Shown piece after piece: positions 1 through 15,100 of a DNA stretch of 64,000 nt. Every line of letters begins with the position of its first letter. Within the stretch, counting starts at the first letter, position 1. The notes beneath the pieces are model-generated. The model had not been told where the DNA came from and did not search any database. It saw only the letters and a list, made by a program, of their open reading frames with translations. The position numbers and the translations under genes were made by a program. This DNA comes from Hermatobates lingyangjiaoensis (Eukaryota > Arthropoda > Insecta > Hemiptera > Hermatobatidae): the NCBI GenBank assembly GCA_026182355.1, contig JAPFBL010000008.1, positions 1,179,501-1,243,500 of the forward strand, read 5' to 3'.

Positions 1-58
1 TTGTTAAGGAGAACACTCTATTGAATTAAAACTAATTGAGAATGAGTTTTTTTTAAAG

Positions 59-170
59 ATATGCGTGACTTTGGGCACTACCTCCACCTGCTCATTCGAC
101 AACCTTAAAGAGATTGGACCTTATTGCAAAAAACAAGGAATGTGGATTTCTGTTGATGCAGCTTTCGCAG
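59..170 (+). CDS. Decarboxylase exon with the VDAA cofactor motif
   Basis: Acceptor TTTAAAG at 52-58 and donor G|GTAGTT at 170-176. The translation includes [13 protein letters not shown] and [10 protein letters not shown]. In the family the Asp of VDAA pairs with the PLP pyridine nitrogen; the residue before Val is usually His and is Ser here. The exon ends in phase 1. Confidence 0.88.
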
Positions 171-3100
171 GTAGTTATAAATTAAAACTTAATTAGAGAC
201 CACTCATCACATACTTGAGTACTATATAACATAAAAACTTGATACATACCACTCATCATATACTTGAGTACTATGTGGCATGAAAACTTGATTACAGACC
301 ACTTATCTTGTACTTGAGTACTATGTAACATAAAAACTTGATTACAGACCACTTATCTTGTACTTGAGTACTATGTAGCATGAAAACTTGATTAGAGACT
401 ACTCATCATACACATGAGGTTTAGCCAGTATGAAGTAACATGTCACAGTCACTTCAGTAGCTCCATCATAAAATCTGTTTTGATTATTCATGTTCATTTG
501 CCTTACAGCCATACCATGATAAAGCAGAATAGTTCGATGTTTTTTAACATGGACGTGCCATGTCATGAGAACCAACCGACCTCTCACTAATGATACAAGA
601 CGACGAACCGGTTCTCGTGAAGTGCCCAAGGTGGACCTCGCGAGAATGAATGGCTTATGCCAGTTAGTCTTTAAAAAGGATTCTCTAAATCAGTGGTATT
701 CAACCTTTTTCCACGTACCGCCCATTTTTGTAAGTTCTGGAAAAGTAAAATTTCTCACCGCCCACTAACATTTTATCAAAAAAGTCCCCCATCGTTGATA
801 CATCTTGATCCTGAAAGTAAGACATACATACATTACATTACTTGATACATTACATAAGACAGGCAAACCAATGTAATGGATTGAAATTCCTTTATTTTAA
901 ACTGGCTGTATGATTTGTGACATATACCATAAAAGTAAAAAGTTCTTTACAAAATATACTCATACAATTAACAAATGAAGTATTCAATACAAAATCTTTT
1001 AGAACTAGCTTGTTTTAAACTCACATTTTAAGCTTTGTTTTCAGCATATTAAACAATATTCCATTCGACATATGAAACTGAATATCAAGCAACAGAAATA
1101 AAAATTTGAAATCGAAGCATAAAAAATATGAATAGTGCCTTTTATTTACCGTTACCTAAAACTGACACGGGTTAATATGGTTTAATGAGATCCTTGAGCT
1201 TGATCCTGTGAGACTAAATATTGAATATCTGGTTCAATTTTTGTCAACAGCAAGCGGAGATCTCCCCTTTCATTGATTCTCAGACGATTTCTTTGTTTGG
1301 TGATGATATTGTTCACGGCACTGAAGCCTGATTCCACTAAATATGATGTAGGGAAAGGCAGCAACAAATTCCTTACCATTTTCCACATATTTAGATAACG
1401 GTCTGACATTTTCTTATTTTGCCAGAGTTTCTGGTATCCACCATTATTATAATTGAGTTAATAATCAGTGCTGACTGCCACCGGTCCTCGTTGAATTTCC
1501 CTAATTCCGTGCGAGCCGTGCAGCTGCATGGCAAAAGCCCTACCGTTCTTGTTGAGAGCTGTCATTTAACGACGCTTCGTGCTTTGATTCTGCGACTTCA
1601 GTGACGTCGTTCTGCATGGTCATTTCATGTTCAGCTTACAACTGCACGAACAGAAAAACTGCGGATAGTGACATTTCGTTCCATCGGTTTCCATTGAAGG
1701 ATTCGGTGCGTTATGCTAAAGATACATATTTTGGATGTTTTTGATAAAAATGAAATTATTCTACCGCCCACCCGAAATCTGAAATCGCCCACTAGTGGGA
1801 GGTACCGCCCAGGTTGAAGACCACTGCTCTAAATGATAGGATTCATCAAGGATTACAAGGGATAAATTGGAAAAATACGAGGGTAACAGTTAATAGCGAG
1901 TTGAGAGATAGCAAACATTAGGTAAGTTAGGGAAAGAGTCAGAGGTAGCAAGGGAAGTTGCAGAGAGAAAGTAGGAGAAGCATCCAGACGGTAGCCCGTC
2001 GCGACATGCTGGGTGGACCCTTGTAAATCATATACCCATTAATCTCTAGAGAGACTGTTGGTTACTTGATGAAACGGATCATCAAGAATTACAGGGGGGG
2101 AAAGTAAAAGGGGAAAATACAAGTATAACAGTTAATAAAGAGGTAGAGAACAGTTAATATAAGAGGTATCTCACAAAGAATAGGTAAGTAAGGGAAGGAG
2201 TCGGAGATTACAAGAGAAGAGGCATAGAGAAGGAAGTAGAAACTTCCGACGGTAACACGCCGCGACAGGCCGAGCATACCATAAACCAGCCACAACAGTT
2301 GCGCCCGATTACATATGACAAGAAGTCTCTTAGAGACTGGTAGTTTCGCAGGGGCCGAAAAAAGTCTTAAAAAAGACAAGCACAAAGCCGGAAGAAGAAA
2401 AGATGACTTGGAAAACTGAAATATTCCTGAAATTTATTAAAAGAGTAAGTCACGCTATAAAGGAACAACAAACCAGGTATTTTAAGCACCCCCACTAACT
2501 CAAGGTGAAGATACATGTGAGGAAGAGGACGTTAAGCCATCGGTCCCGAACCTGCACGATGTATTGTACTCGTAAATGGTTCCTACACTGAGTACGCTTG
2601 AGTTAGGCAAAATGTAGAACTCCCAACGTAGAATGTGGTAGCACAAAGGTCTTTGGTCTATGTGTGTTCTCTCGTAGGCAACTTAACGTATTTAATGTAG
2701 AGAAGATTGAGTAATTTTACTTAGTAATTTAATTCTCATTTGTCTGATTGTGGAACTGGTGTCTTCACCCAAGAATGATAAGATCTGAAAGTGTACCAAT
2801 CTGGAAGAAAATTTACGCGATATGATAGATTATTTTTCTTTAATTGTGTCTAGCAAACTAATCTAATACTTATCAAACATATATATGCATTTAACAAATT
2901 GAAAAGAAGTAAAAATAGTATGGTCACGTGTTCCAGGGGGAAGCTTTGCGTGTCCAGAACTTAGAGGCCCCATGGAAGGAATGGAGTACGCTGACAGCTT
3001 TGTCTTCAACCCTCACAAATGGCTTTCCATCAACTTCGACTGCAGCACATTTTGGTAACTACAGTCAGTTTACATAGTGATACTACGAATATAAGTGAAA

Positions 3101-6100
3101 CTTGCGCAATCACGATTGAGAGGGTGGGAGACACGATGCTATGACCTCTACTCATCTAATTAAAATACTGAAGTTTTAATAATTCATCATGTATGAATAA
3201 GGTTTGTTTCATATCTATAGACCAAAGTAAACAAAAACCTAGGAAATGATTCCACTCTCTTACAAACAGAGAAATATAACGATAGGTTACATTTTATCCA
3301 CTTTGATAAAAAACGACACAGGTGGTCACAGGTGCCTCATATCATGAGGCAGGAGAACTGAGTGCTTCACTTAGGACCTCTTTGCAGCAGTTTTATAATC
3401 ACTCAGCACAATGAAGTACTAATACAAATACCATTGCTTATAAAAAAAACACAGTACATAGGAAATAGAGTTAATATATATAGCAGAGTTTATATGTATA
3501 TATATATATATATACGTATATGGTAAAAGTGTTTAAACATTTTAATAGCAATATACAGAGAGATAGAAATACAGTACCACTGCAGTGCATGCCAGCACAC
3601 TTAACAGTCATTGTAAAATCTGTCGAGAGGCAAAGTAAGCGGCAGCCTCACCGCGCATTCTTTACAAGTATCTGAACAGTAATTGTGAAAATCCAGCTGA
3701 TTATGTATAAAATCAATCTAAAAACTGGTGAAGTGAACTGAAAAATATCTTACCAAAGCAATTCGTTGGATAAATATAACCATTTAAGCCAGTTTAACTG
3801 TCTCTGATACTAGAGTTTAGTGCCAGTTTCCTTGGGATACTAAAGATTTTCCTTTAGGGCTGTTGCCCCAGCCTAAAGTTCATTTAAATACTCACACATT
3901 TATATCTCACTCCCGCACCACAAGGGACATTCCAATGTCATATATTCCTCATGTTGATCATCTGGTTAAGATTCTTCTTATTAACTACCTCATATATAAT
4001 TTCCAACATTGTGAAACTCAATCAAATTTCTTATATGTGTCATTAACAAATTTTTAATTAATCAAGAATTTGTAAATTAATTTTTTTTTCTGGTGAAAAA
4101 AATAAAAAAATATCTGCATTTTTTGCACCATTACAAATTCTGTCTATTCATGCGAGAACTTTCTAACAGAAATCCCTCAAGACGCTGCAAGAACCGGTAA
4201 AAGGCTTCCAAAACTAACAAAATAATGTTCAAATAAAAACATGGATGATTATGGACACATTAAACTAATATATAGTAAAACCTCGTAGTACGAGTTTAAT
4301 TTGTTCCCAGACCGAGCTCGTATTGCGATTTACTCCTATTACGAAGCAGTTTTTACTTTACTATAAGTAAAGTATAGTGATCGTGAAAAAATTCGATCTC
4401 GAGATTTTGACGGAATTACATGTTTTGAGGTACCAGAAGTCGTTTTATGACGTTTTTACGATGATGTCTGTGTGTGTGTGGGTGGGTGGGTGGGTGGGTG
4501 GGTGGGTGGGTGGGTGGGTGCGTGGGTGGGTGCGTGTGTTAGCATTGCTTGTTACCACGCTACGGTCCAGAATCTTTGATGCATCAAGTTGATATTTTAC
4601 ACAAAAATGGGCCCCATTTAGACGAAGATCCCTATTGTTTGGGAAGAATTATGCATGATGGGAAAGTCACTTTTTTTGCCAAAAACCGTTTTTTTTAAAA
4701 CATTTATTTCTCCTAAACTGATAACCCTACAGTTTTGAAATTTTGACATTATCTTTGAGGTTACAAATGGAACAAACGAAAAATATATTCAGAATTTTAA
4801 GACAACAGGAAATATTTTTTTTTCAATAAAATGTAAAAATTTTGACTTATAATTCAATCTCAAACCTTGTGAGAGCGATACAAGCCATACTGTTTGACGG
4901 ACAAGAATGAAACTATGCCTATAAATAGAACATTATATGGAAAATGAGTTGAGATATTTTTTTTTTGAAATTACTTTCGCCAAAGGGGCGTTACAGTAGG
5001 ATTTGTGTTTTCAGAAAATGATTTTTTGACGCTAAACGGCTCATTAAAAAATCAAGAAAATTTGACCAAAAATGGAACAAAAAATTAGCAATTCACAAAA
5101 AAAAATTCATGAAGTTTCAATTACGGGAAAGAGCAATAACGATATAAAAACTGTTTGTTTATTCTAGACGAGATCACCTGCTATACTTGTCGAATTTTTT
5201 GTATTTTTTTACATTGTTTACATTGACTTAGAAATTTTTTGAGCGAATCCACTGAGATAAAATTGATGTTTCTAATGGAAAAATGAAAATATATTATTGA
5301 CTTATAAGAGATGTAAGAGGAATAATATTGTGCAGGTAAATGATAACACTCATTAAAAAAAAATTCGTATATATGTTATTTGACAAAGGGGAAGGAAAAT
5401 GATCTTATTAAATACTAAGAAGCCATAAAATTCCCAGTATAATAATTCTGTTAAAAACCAAAAATGTAAAAGATAATTCCAAATTGAAATCTTTCGTTTA
5501 GAGATTAATAACTGTAATTATCGTACATCTTTAATTAACAAATCACCTTAAAACAACATTTTCTTCGCTGTTTAAGAAGTTTTTCAGAGAAAAAAAGGGC
5601 ATTTTACTGTTTCAAATTTGAAAATTTTACATTAATATTCAATGTAGAAGGATGTCAAGTAAACGATGTAAGAAATCTACTGGCTATTTGAACAATAGCC
5701 ATGTTCTCTTGTAGGATACTATTTCGTTTCAAGAAATGTTCACTTTGGTTTTTCAAAAATGTTATTACTGCTGTAGTTATACTAATGAAATTATTTGCAA
5801 ATAATAAATTATTTGTGATGTACAAAAATAAGCTTATAAATTGATATGTCCTTCAATCACTATCTGTACTACCTCAGGAATGACAGGCTAATAATTATAT
5901 CCCATTTAGATGTTTACGTTATGCTTAAATGAGACGTTATGTTTTATATACTCAAGAAATTTGACATTAAGTTACTTATAGTAAAGTAGAGTGTAGGCCA
6001 CTCCAGATTTTTTACTTTGAAATTAATATGACAATGACAATAAGTAATCTGTTCCATTCTCAAAATGCTTGTTTTTGTTTATTTCTTAAACAGAAAACTT

Positions 6101-9100
6101 GAAATTAGAACAAATAAAGAATTCTGTAGATGTAATATTAATAATACAAATTTATGAAAGAAATAATCATGTTTTATTAATCTACTAAACTTAAAACGGA
6201 GGCAATCTAGGTGTGAGGAAGACTGTGAAACTGGGAATATATTAGTATTTGACATGGGAATCTCTGTCCTTTGAAACTTCGTTTCAAAATTTGAGGTGTT
6301 TTAATATTTCTGTCATCATCACTTACTTTGGGATTTTTGGACCCACCTGCACCACTTTGGGTACTTGCAACCACTGATAGTTTCTTGAAAAACCAATTCT
6401 AGAGAAACCTGTCCTGTTCTTGATTTTAAAATGCTACGAAAATAGTCGAACACCACTGTCGTTGAACAAAGCAGCCACACGATTTGTGCTTAATTCATAT
6501 TTATTTAAATCGACAAGTCAGTTAGATTCTCTTCACCTTGGTAGATCGCTCGTATTACGAACTTTTACTCGCATGAGGCAAAAATTCTTACGAATTGCTG
6601 CTCGTACAATGAGACACTCGTACTACGAGGTTCTATTGTACATGGTTCATTTTATAATCGTATGGAACATAATATATTTAACAATACCAGTATTTTAGTA
6701 ATGCAACAAGATAAACCAGGATTCGTGCATGATTATATTTACCAATTAAGAATTTAATCAATACGTGATTTTCCCTTTAAAATGAAAACAAAATATTTCA
6801 ACTGCAAATAACGTGTCAGTTTATTTGACAGACTAAGACAATGTTTCCCACTAGTATCAAATGTCAAGATAAGCCTTTGTCCATTGCACGACTTAACTAA
6901 TTAGTAACTAAGAGAATCGGATAGTGTTTCCTAGTAGTGTCATATGTCAGAAATCCTTGGATAATATTCCTAGAACTATCAAATGTCATGATAAATCTGT
7001 TCATTATACCACACTAATTAGTAAACGATGGGGACCTCAAGGCTGCCAACTTAGATCATTCAAATCTTGATCTAGATTATTTCTGACCCATTTAGATTAT
7101 AAAAACTAGTCATCTAGATTATGGTTTATTTTCTGGATTGTTTTAAACCTATCTTTAGATATTTCTAGATTATAATGTAAAATGTAATCATTATATTGAA
7201 TTTATTACAATCTTATATCTGAATCAATGCAGTTCCGTATTCCGTATGCGTTTAGTTCTAGCACAGTTCTGATCTAGTTTTACATCTGGGTAAGTGGGTG
7301 TCAGACTGCTTTCATCTGTCATAAGCTTTCAGTCTACGTCTTTTACGTAGTTACGTCTTTTTTCCCAACAATAGTACACTGTTGAATGAAAGACTTTATT
7401 CTAACCACACGTATCACATCTAAGTATAACTAACGTACAACTACATAGAACATATCAAATATAACTAAAATATCCAAAGCAAATATTACACGTTCTAGGG
7501 GTAAATATAAAAGTATATCATGGATTTAATATAAATAACAATAAAATACGCACATGTAACAAATATATTTACATTCATTGCAATATTACGTATCTAAGAC
7601 AAGTTTAATGTCACTCAAAACACTTCTGATGGATTATTATATAACAATTTTTGAAGCCATACAAATTGATCTGTTATTAATTTATTTTGTGTTTTGGCTA
7701 ATAGTTTCCTGTGGTATTTATCGTTTGTATGATTAAACTTTACTTTACTTTACTGGTAGGGATCTAATTTTGGACAATCACAGATTGATTGGTTCCATGT
7801 CTGGTCAGGCAGTCTATCACATATGCAATTTAAAATTCGAATAATATTAAAACTCCTAAAGTAATGTCTAGCTTGTCCATATCTGGCCAGTTCCTGGGTT
7901 AGTCTGTATTCTATTTGCAAGTCGTCAAGCTTCTTCCTTGTCTTTATAGTCTGAAAATATTTACTTGTTTCTAGTCCTTTGGTTCTGGTGCTTCATTTCC
8001 TCTTCCCATCTTTCTCCAGTCGCGGATTCCAGTTTCTTCGTCAGGTAGGATATGTTCCTGTATGCGAAGAGGTTCCGTAGCTGCTTCTTTTACCATCTCG
8101 TTACTTGCTGTCCCACGTGGGTTTTGGTCCTATTTTTCCCCTCGATATTGACATCTGTTTTCTTATTTGTTCAGCAATACACCAGTGAATGTTGTACTCT
8201 GTTCAATTAATCTTTTACTGTCTCAGTTTTAGTTAGTGCCTTAATGAGTTCTGTTTCTGTAGATATTTGATTAATCCACATCATTGCCTGCAGGATCACA
8301 AACAGTTCTGCCTGCTTGTTGCTACAACTACAACCCAGTCGAAATTTCTTACTTTCACCGATTGGTAATCGGTAAGTGTACTTTGGTACCCTACAAATTC
8401 ACAACCAATCTTCTGAAACTTTACTATCATCTGTATAAATCCCATGCTGCGCATCAATCTCCTTGATATCGTCAAACGCTAAGCCATGGCAGGATGCATC
8501 CATTCTGTAAACTGAACTGCTGTCTCAAATTCCTCTTCATCATCTCATCCGAAGATACTTAAGATATCTTCTTTATAAATAAAATAATGATTTTGTCTGT
8601 ACATTGCCTAGAACTGACTCATTTCAAGTTTTCTTTACGTTTCACACATTGGAGAAACCGAATCCACCCTTAGAAAAATTTCTGTCGGTTTGTCGGTTTG
8701 TCTGTTTGTCCGCAAAACTTTGTCACAGGTAAACTCAGCTACCATAAGACATATAAAGCTGAAACTTTTACAGTAGATTTGTGTAGGTCTAACTTAAAAT
8801 ATAGGCTCTGAATTGATTGGAAATTCAACGTAGAAGTGAAGTTATGGACGTTTAACGCAAAAATGTTTGTCACAAGTAAACTCAGCCACCATAAGACATA
8901 GCGAGCTGAAACATTGACACTGGATTTGTGTGTGCCTAACTTAAAATATGGGCTCTAAATAGATTATTAATTCAGTACAGAAGCGAAGTTATGGGGCTTT
9001 TAGCTGTATTTTCCTAACTTCACAGACAAGTTTGTTTTGAAAATACACAGGTGTGGCAAGTAGGTATTGTTAGTTTATTTTAATTTCAATTGAGCATATG

Positions 9101-12100
9101 AATATATTGCGTATTTGACATCATTGAAATGGTGTTTCACAGAGTTGAGGATATACTATCTATTGAGAATAAATGTTTTGTAAACGAGCAATTCTCAGCC
9201 TTTAATATGAACAGGCAGGAGAAATCAACAAACAAGTTCTTACGCTATATGAAGCCGAGGAAAGAACTTACAAGTCAGTAAAGAGATTGGATTAGTGATG
9301 AAGAAGCAGTTCATTATCTAATTGAATTTCTTGACTCTGAATTTATTTCTCCTGGACTGCCTGCTCATGAGTAAAAACTTAAAGTAGGAGCACCAATGAT
9401 GCTGCAATTTATAGCAGTAACAAATTTCATGTTACGAAACATGAGTGACCCAAAAACTGTGCAACGGGACACGACTCTGAGTTCGTGCTCTACACAGATA
9501 TGCCATAGAGGCGGATATAATGACTGGATGTGGTATTGAGGAGTCTGTGTGTATACCACGGATACCATTGATTCCGAGCCACTGTCTGTTTCCATTCAAA
9601 TGATTGCAAAGTCCCGTCAGAGTCTATTTCGCAATGACGTTAACTAAGTCGCAAAGGGAGACTTTATCTAACGCAGGAATTCAAGTTAGCGAAACCAAGT
9701 TTTTCTCACATGGTCAACTGTAGTTTACTTGCTCAATAGTCAGAAGTTTCAACTGATTGTTCTTCCATGAACCTGAAGGACAGACAGCTAATGTAGTGTA
9801 TACAGAGGCATTTGTTTAACACTGTACTAATAATGGTGTTTTCTACTATTCTATAATTTCTAATTATAGTATTAGTAATATACTATAATTGATATTTTGG
9901 AATACCAAGTATAATAAAATTTTTGATTCCGTCAAAGACGGGTACATTTGCTAGTACTTCATATACTAAAGCTCTTTTAACTTCAACATAATCGGGTCAA
10001 TATTTGCCACAACTATGACTACCTTATATGATATGGTTCAAAAACCTTTTACTATAAGCAGTGCCATCAGTCTTTGGGTTCGCTGCACTCATAAAACAAA
10101 GAGTGGTTTTTACTTATAACCACTCTTAAATGCTATATTGACAATAAAATTTGGACTCCTAGTTTGTCGTAACATCACTCCTACTCATGTCGCAAATGAT
10201 ATTGGCACGCTTGCAGCATATCAATCAAGGAACCTTCATCAAGGAACATCATCAGATAATGAGTATTTGCATGAGATGATAAACTCTTCCATTTTTAAGG
10301 CAAATTTATCTGATTTTTTGAATATTATGCAATTAGATTATTTATCAGATTATTCTAGATTTTTTTTTGATAAATTAGACCATACTGTTAAAACAATGTT
10401 GACAGCTCTAGGGGCCCCCAACAATGTACCTACAGGACTCCTGCAAAATTAATACAGAAATATGCAAAATGAGCTAAAAGAATCTCAAAGTATGACATTT
10501 TGCTTAATCATTCAAATTAATTCTTTTTATACTAATTATATTTTATATTTAAGTAAAATTTTTGATGTATTCAATACATTTTTTTCTTGCTGAAACAATA
10601 AAAATTTTGAATGCTGTATTTTAGGATCAAAGACAGGAGAGATCTACTGGACACATTTTCCATCGAAGGGATATATTTAAAAGACATTTCAGTCGAAAAC
10701 AAAAAAGCACCAGAATTTAAGGTAAGTGTCATATTAATGCTGCTGTACTACAGGCAATCAAAAATTTGATTCCTGTTGTTTTTGAAAAATATATTGTATA
10801 ATCTATAATATTATTTATTTGTACAATCTCAACTGATTTTGGAACAGTTTAAATTACTTAAAGAAAATTGTTACATACATATTTACTCAAATATGTATGT
10901 AACTTACATTTACAAATATTTACTTACATTTATTTACTGAAATGTACTTTCTTAAATGGTTGAGCAGTTTTGGTTATTTTTTTTTCATTAAGAGATCATT
11001 TAATTTTATTACCCTTTATTCTAATGATAAAGAATACTCTTCTTATCAGTTTAATGTAATGTATTTCAATTAATAATATCTAGAATAGTATTTCGAAAAT
11101 CACTGAAAATCCATCTGTAACAGATTGGGAGTTACATTGTGGAAAAGATTGAACTATCAACTTTATGCCTGCCTGTTTGTTAAAACTGTTCCATATATAG
11201 CAAATGCAATTACTTATATAAGTCATGACTCCTATTAACAGAATATTTTGCCTCTCGAGAGAAAACAAAGTAGCCAAAGATTGGTGAAGTGAAGATTGGC
11301 CAAAGTGGCCCTTTGTGATACCAAATAATGAATGATCTACATTTTATCTAACTCAAGCGTTTCTTTAACGAGTTCCTGACTACGAGCAGGCCGTAGCAGA
11401 CAGCTTAACGTCCTCTCCGAGGGACAACGTGCTTAGGTTTTTTTTCACCACTCACGTTAATAAATCGAGTGTGGGTATCGAACCCCGGATCTACCAGTTG
11501 AGAGACGATGACGTAAACCATCAGCTACCTTAGTCGATTCACACAGGATGAATATTCCGTTTTTATATCTTTATTGTTGTTTACGGTAATTGAAATTTCA
11601 TTTTGATTCGTCAAAACTGTATGGTACCTTCCTTAAAAGCTTTCAAATTAAATCATAAGACAAATTATTTATGTTTTATTGACAAAAATTTCCTGTTGTT
11701 TCAAAAATGTGAAGATTTTTTTCATTTATTGTTTTTGTAGCATTAAATATGATGCACAAATTTCAAGGCACTAGAGTTAGTAGTTTAGGAGAAAAAATAT
11801 TGTCTAAAAACATATTTACCAAAAAAAAAGTGACTTTCCCATTATACATAATTGCTGCCAAACAATATGGCACTTCTACACTATGTTTCATTTTCGTGCA
11901 TTAATTATTAAAATATTAATTTAATCCATAAAAGATTGTTGACTGTAGCGTCTACACCACTTTTGGACACCCCCCCTCCCCCAAACACACACACAGACAT
12001 CATTAAAAAAACGTGAAAAAGGGACTTTGGGGACCTCAAAGCAATTAATTCCGTCAAAATCCCGAGATGGATTTATTTTACTTACTTTACTTACAGTATA

Positions 12101-15100
12101 GTAAAAAGAATTACACCCATTTTTGATACTGCTGTCTATTTTAATTAGTACAAGGTGAATTCTATGGTTTCACTCCACCAATTATATCATATCAGGTAAG
12201 GAATGACCAATTATTTCTAATTAAAACGTAATTTTTCACTTAGTCGATAATTAAGGGTCTAAGGTAGTCCGGTGGTTTACATGCTCGCCTCTGAACTGGT
12301 GAAACCGGGGTTCAATACTGGCCCTCGATTTATATAAGATGGAGGAAAAAATACTGAGCACGTGATCTCTCAGATAGGACGTTATATAAAACGATATAAT
12401 GCGACGTTATACCGTCGGTCCCGAGTCTGTATGATATCAGTCTTTCTTTAAAGGTGGCTACTCTAAATAATTTGAGTTAAGTTAAATTTAAGATTCTCAA
12501 TGTGAAAGTTCAATGCGTGGTTTCACAAAAAGACAATCTTTGGACTATGTGTGTTCTCTTGTGGGACCGAACATAACCTGACCTAGTCGACAGTTAAATA
12601 TCAATAATAGTTGGTTAAATAGAACTGAACAATCACATTGCTTATATATAGATAAGCTATTTTGAGTAATAAATACTTATATGATTGAATATTCATTTTA
12701 TATCTATATATTTCTAGTAATTGTATAAATATATACACACAAAAAATTCTATTCTAACCTCGTTTTAGAATTGGGAAATATCTCTAGGGCGAAGGTTTAG
12801 AGCGCTGAAGTTATGGAGCACAATACGATGCTATGGAGTAAAGGGCTTTCAGGAGTACATAAGACGATGTATTTACTTAACGCACGTGATGAAGGATCTA
12901 ATAAAACAAGATGAACGCTTTGAAATCTTCGAGCCTGTCAACCTTTCACTTGTCTGCTTCAGACTAAAGGTAAACCCTGTTAATGTGATTGTTACCAAGT
13001 AGATTTGTCACAAACACTCTATTTAAAACCTATTCTAAATATGTTGTACATCATAATCAGTATTCCTTTTATAGTCATCATGTTATTCGAAAGAAGCAAA
13101 CAAGGTTTCATGCTTTCATTACGATTTGAAATAAAATTCTTAAACTAGTATTTGTGTTATCTGGGGATCAGCCAAGCGTACAAACATCCAAAGAATCCAA
13201 AGAGACAATAATCCATAATATTCGAAAAATTGTACAAACTCCCATTTATGCTTCTAATGATACCACATAATGATTTGAAAATTCCTTTTATCCACCAAGA
13301 AATCCGATCACGATACCGCAAATTTCATGAATCCTTTTCCTCTAATCTAAACCCTTTAATTCAGCAATTATCATCCCACCAGATTCCTACCAACCCTATT
13401 AGAATGTCATAAAGATGTTGGCCCCGAGATCTACTCAACAATGCTAACTAATTTCAAGTGATCAGAATAACTTATATGGAGTACCACCAATGGGTGGTTC
13501 TCCACTCTTTTATTTCATTTTTTTTTAATGTATCATGTATCACTATTACTTGTTACCCTTCTAAGGGTAGTTGTATTATAATAATAAATCAAAAAAGAAT
13601 TATTTGTGGCATCTTAAACTTGTTAAGCATTTTATTTTTCGTAATGAGTGAATGAATATGAAGTCGCTATACTCTTCACTTAAATTTGTTTAATTTCAAT
13701 TTTGTACTGTCTTTCACAAATTGAAGATGCTTTAGAGCTCTTTACAACTTTTCTTCAAATTATTGAAAAATCTAATAAAAAAATTGTAATTATTTCTTCA
13801 TTGATGAAAATATTTTAGTGGTTTACGCTAAGCTATTTAAAATGAATCAACATAATGAAGTGATGTATTTACAAAATTTTAGATTCAGCCTTGTCCAAGT
13901 AGTTAACAAAATCAGGTCCGGTATTAAAATTTGAAAATAAGAAAATATATTAGAAGAGGGAATGAGTATTAATTGGAAATTTGGGTTAGTAACTCAGGAG
14001 TTGTTCCTGACTAGTTATTAATTGTGTTGTATACACTGAAAATGGGTACAAAAAAGATAGTGTTAAGCAACAGTTCACACAAGTGATGAAACACCTAGTG
14101 TCCATCCTTTGGTTATATTAATTTTAACGGAAAAGTTTTGGGGACCTCTAACAAGACAGGACTACATACGAGGACTCGTAATATGAAACACATAGTTTCA
14201 TTATAAACGTAATTTATGTGGAGTCTTTTGACTACATTTGTTTTTTGTTTTTTACTGTTATGGTTCAATAATGTTTGCGAAATATCTCTGTGAAAGAAGG
14301 TATATAACAGAATGACGACCTATGACACATTGGTCAGTGTTGACACATAACCTCATTTATAATGACATGCATCTTCAATGATAAAAAAATTTATATTATT
14401 AATATGGCAAACTGTCATACCTCGTAAGATGATCTTCGAGTCATTGGAGCGCTTTCGAACGTTGTCCATCTTGGATTCAACGACTCTACCCTAGACAAAA
14501 TTTAATATGACGGTTTGCCATATTAATAATATAAATCATACTAACCTCAGTAGTAATAATAATGTGCATGTAGATGAAAAAATTCATAAATTAAATATTT
14601 GTCATAGAGCCAAAATTGGTTAATAATAATATTCTTAATTCTATAAGTAATAATTAATACTTTATTTCTGAAACTAGACGTGTGTGTACATGTACAATAC
14701 TGTCTAACAAATATACATATTAAAAACATTTAAACATATTCTTTTAATATTGTATTAATATAAAAATGCTAAATTTTGAAAACATGCTAAATTATAAATA
14801 CTTAATTCTGGTTTCATAATTTTGGTTCTAGTATTGTAAATGGCATTACAAAAGTAATTTAACATTTAAATATATTGTTTTAATATTTATATTAATATCG
14901 AATTCGAAATTCTGAAAACATGCTGAATTCTAAATGCTAAGATGTTAAATTTTAGTTTTTGTATTTTAAATGCCATTTAACAAATAATTAAGATACAAAA
15001 ATTATAATGCAATATTCTTTACTTTTGCGATGAGTGACACGCCACGAAAATTATGTCTCGACTTTTCAAAATGTTGACAAGCCGGATTTAAAAAGGTTTG

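Noticed and set aside
4377..4592. 71-codon ORF over the GGGT tract
   Set aside because: The protein is mostly a VGGWVGGW repeat from a microsatellite inside a transposable repeat; not a gene.
12253..12330. Functional tRNA gene
   Set aside because: A- and B-box-like sequences are present but no cloverleaf can be drawn, and the unit is part of a repeated SINE.
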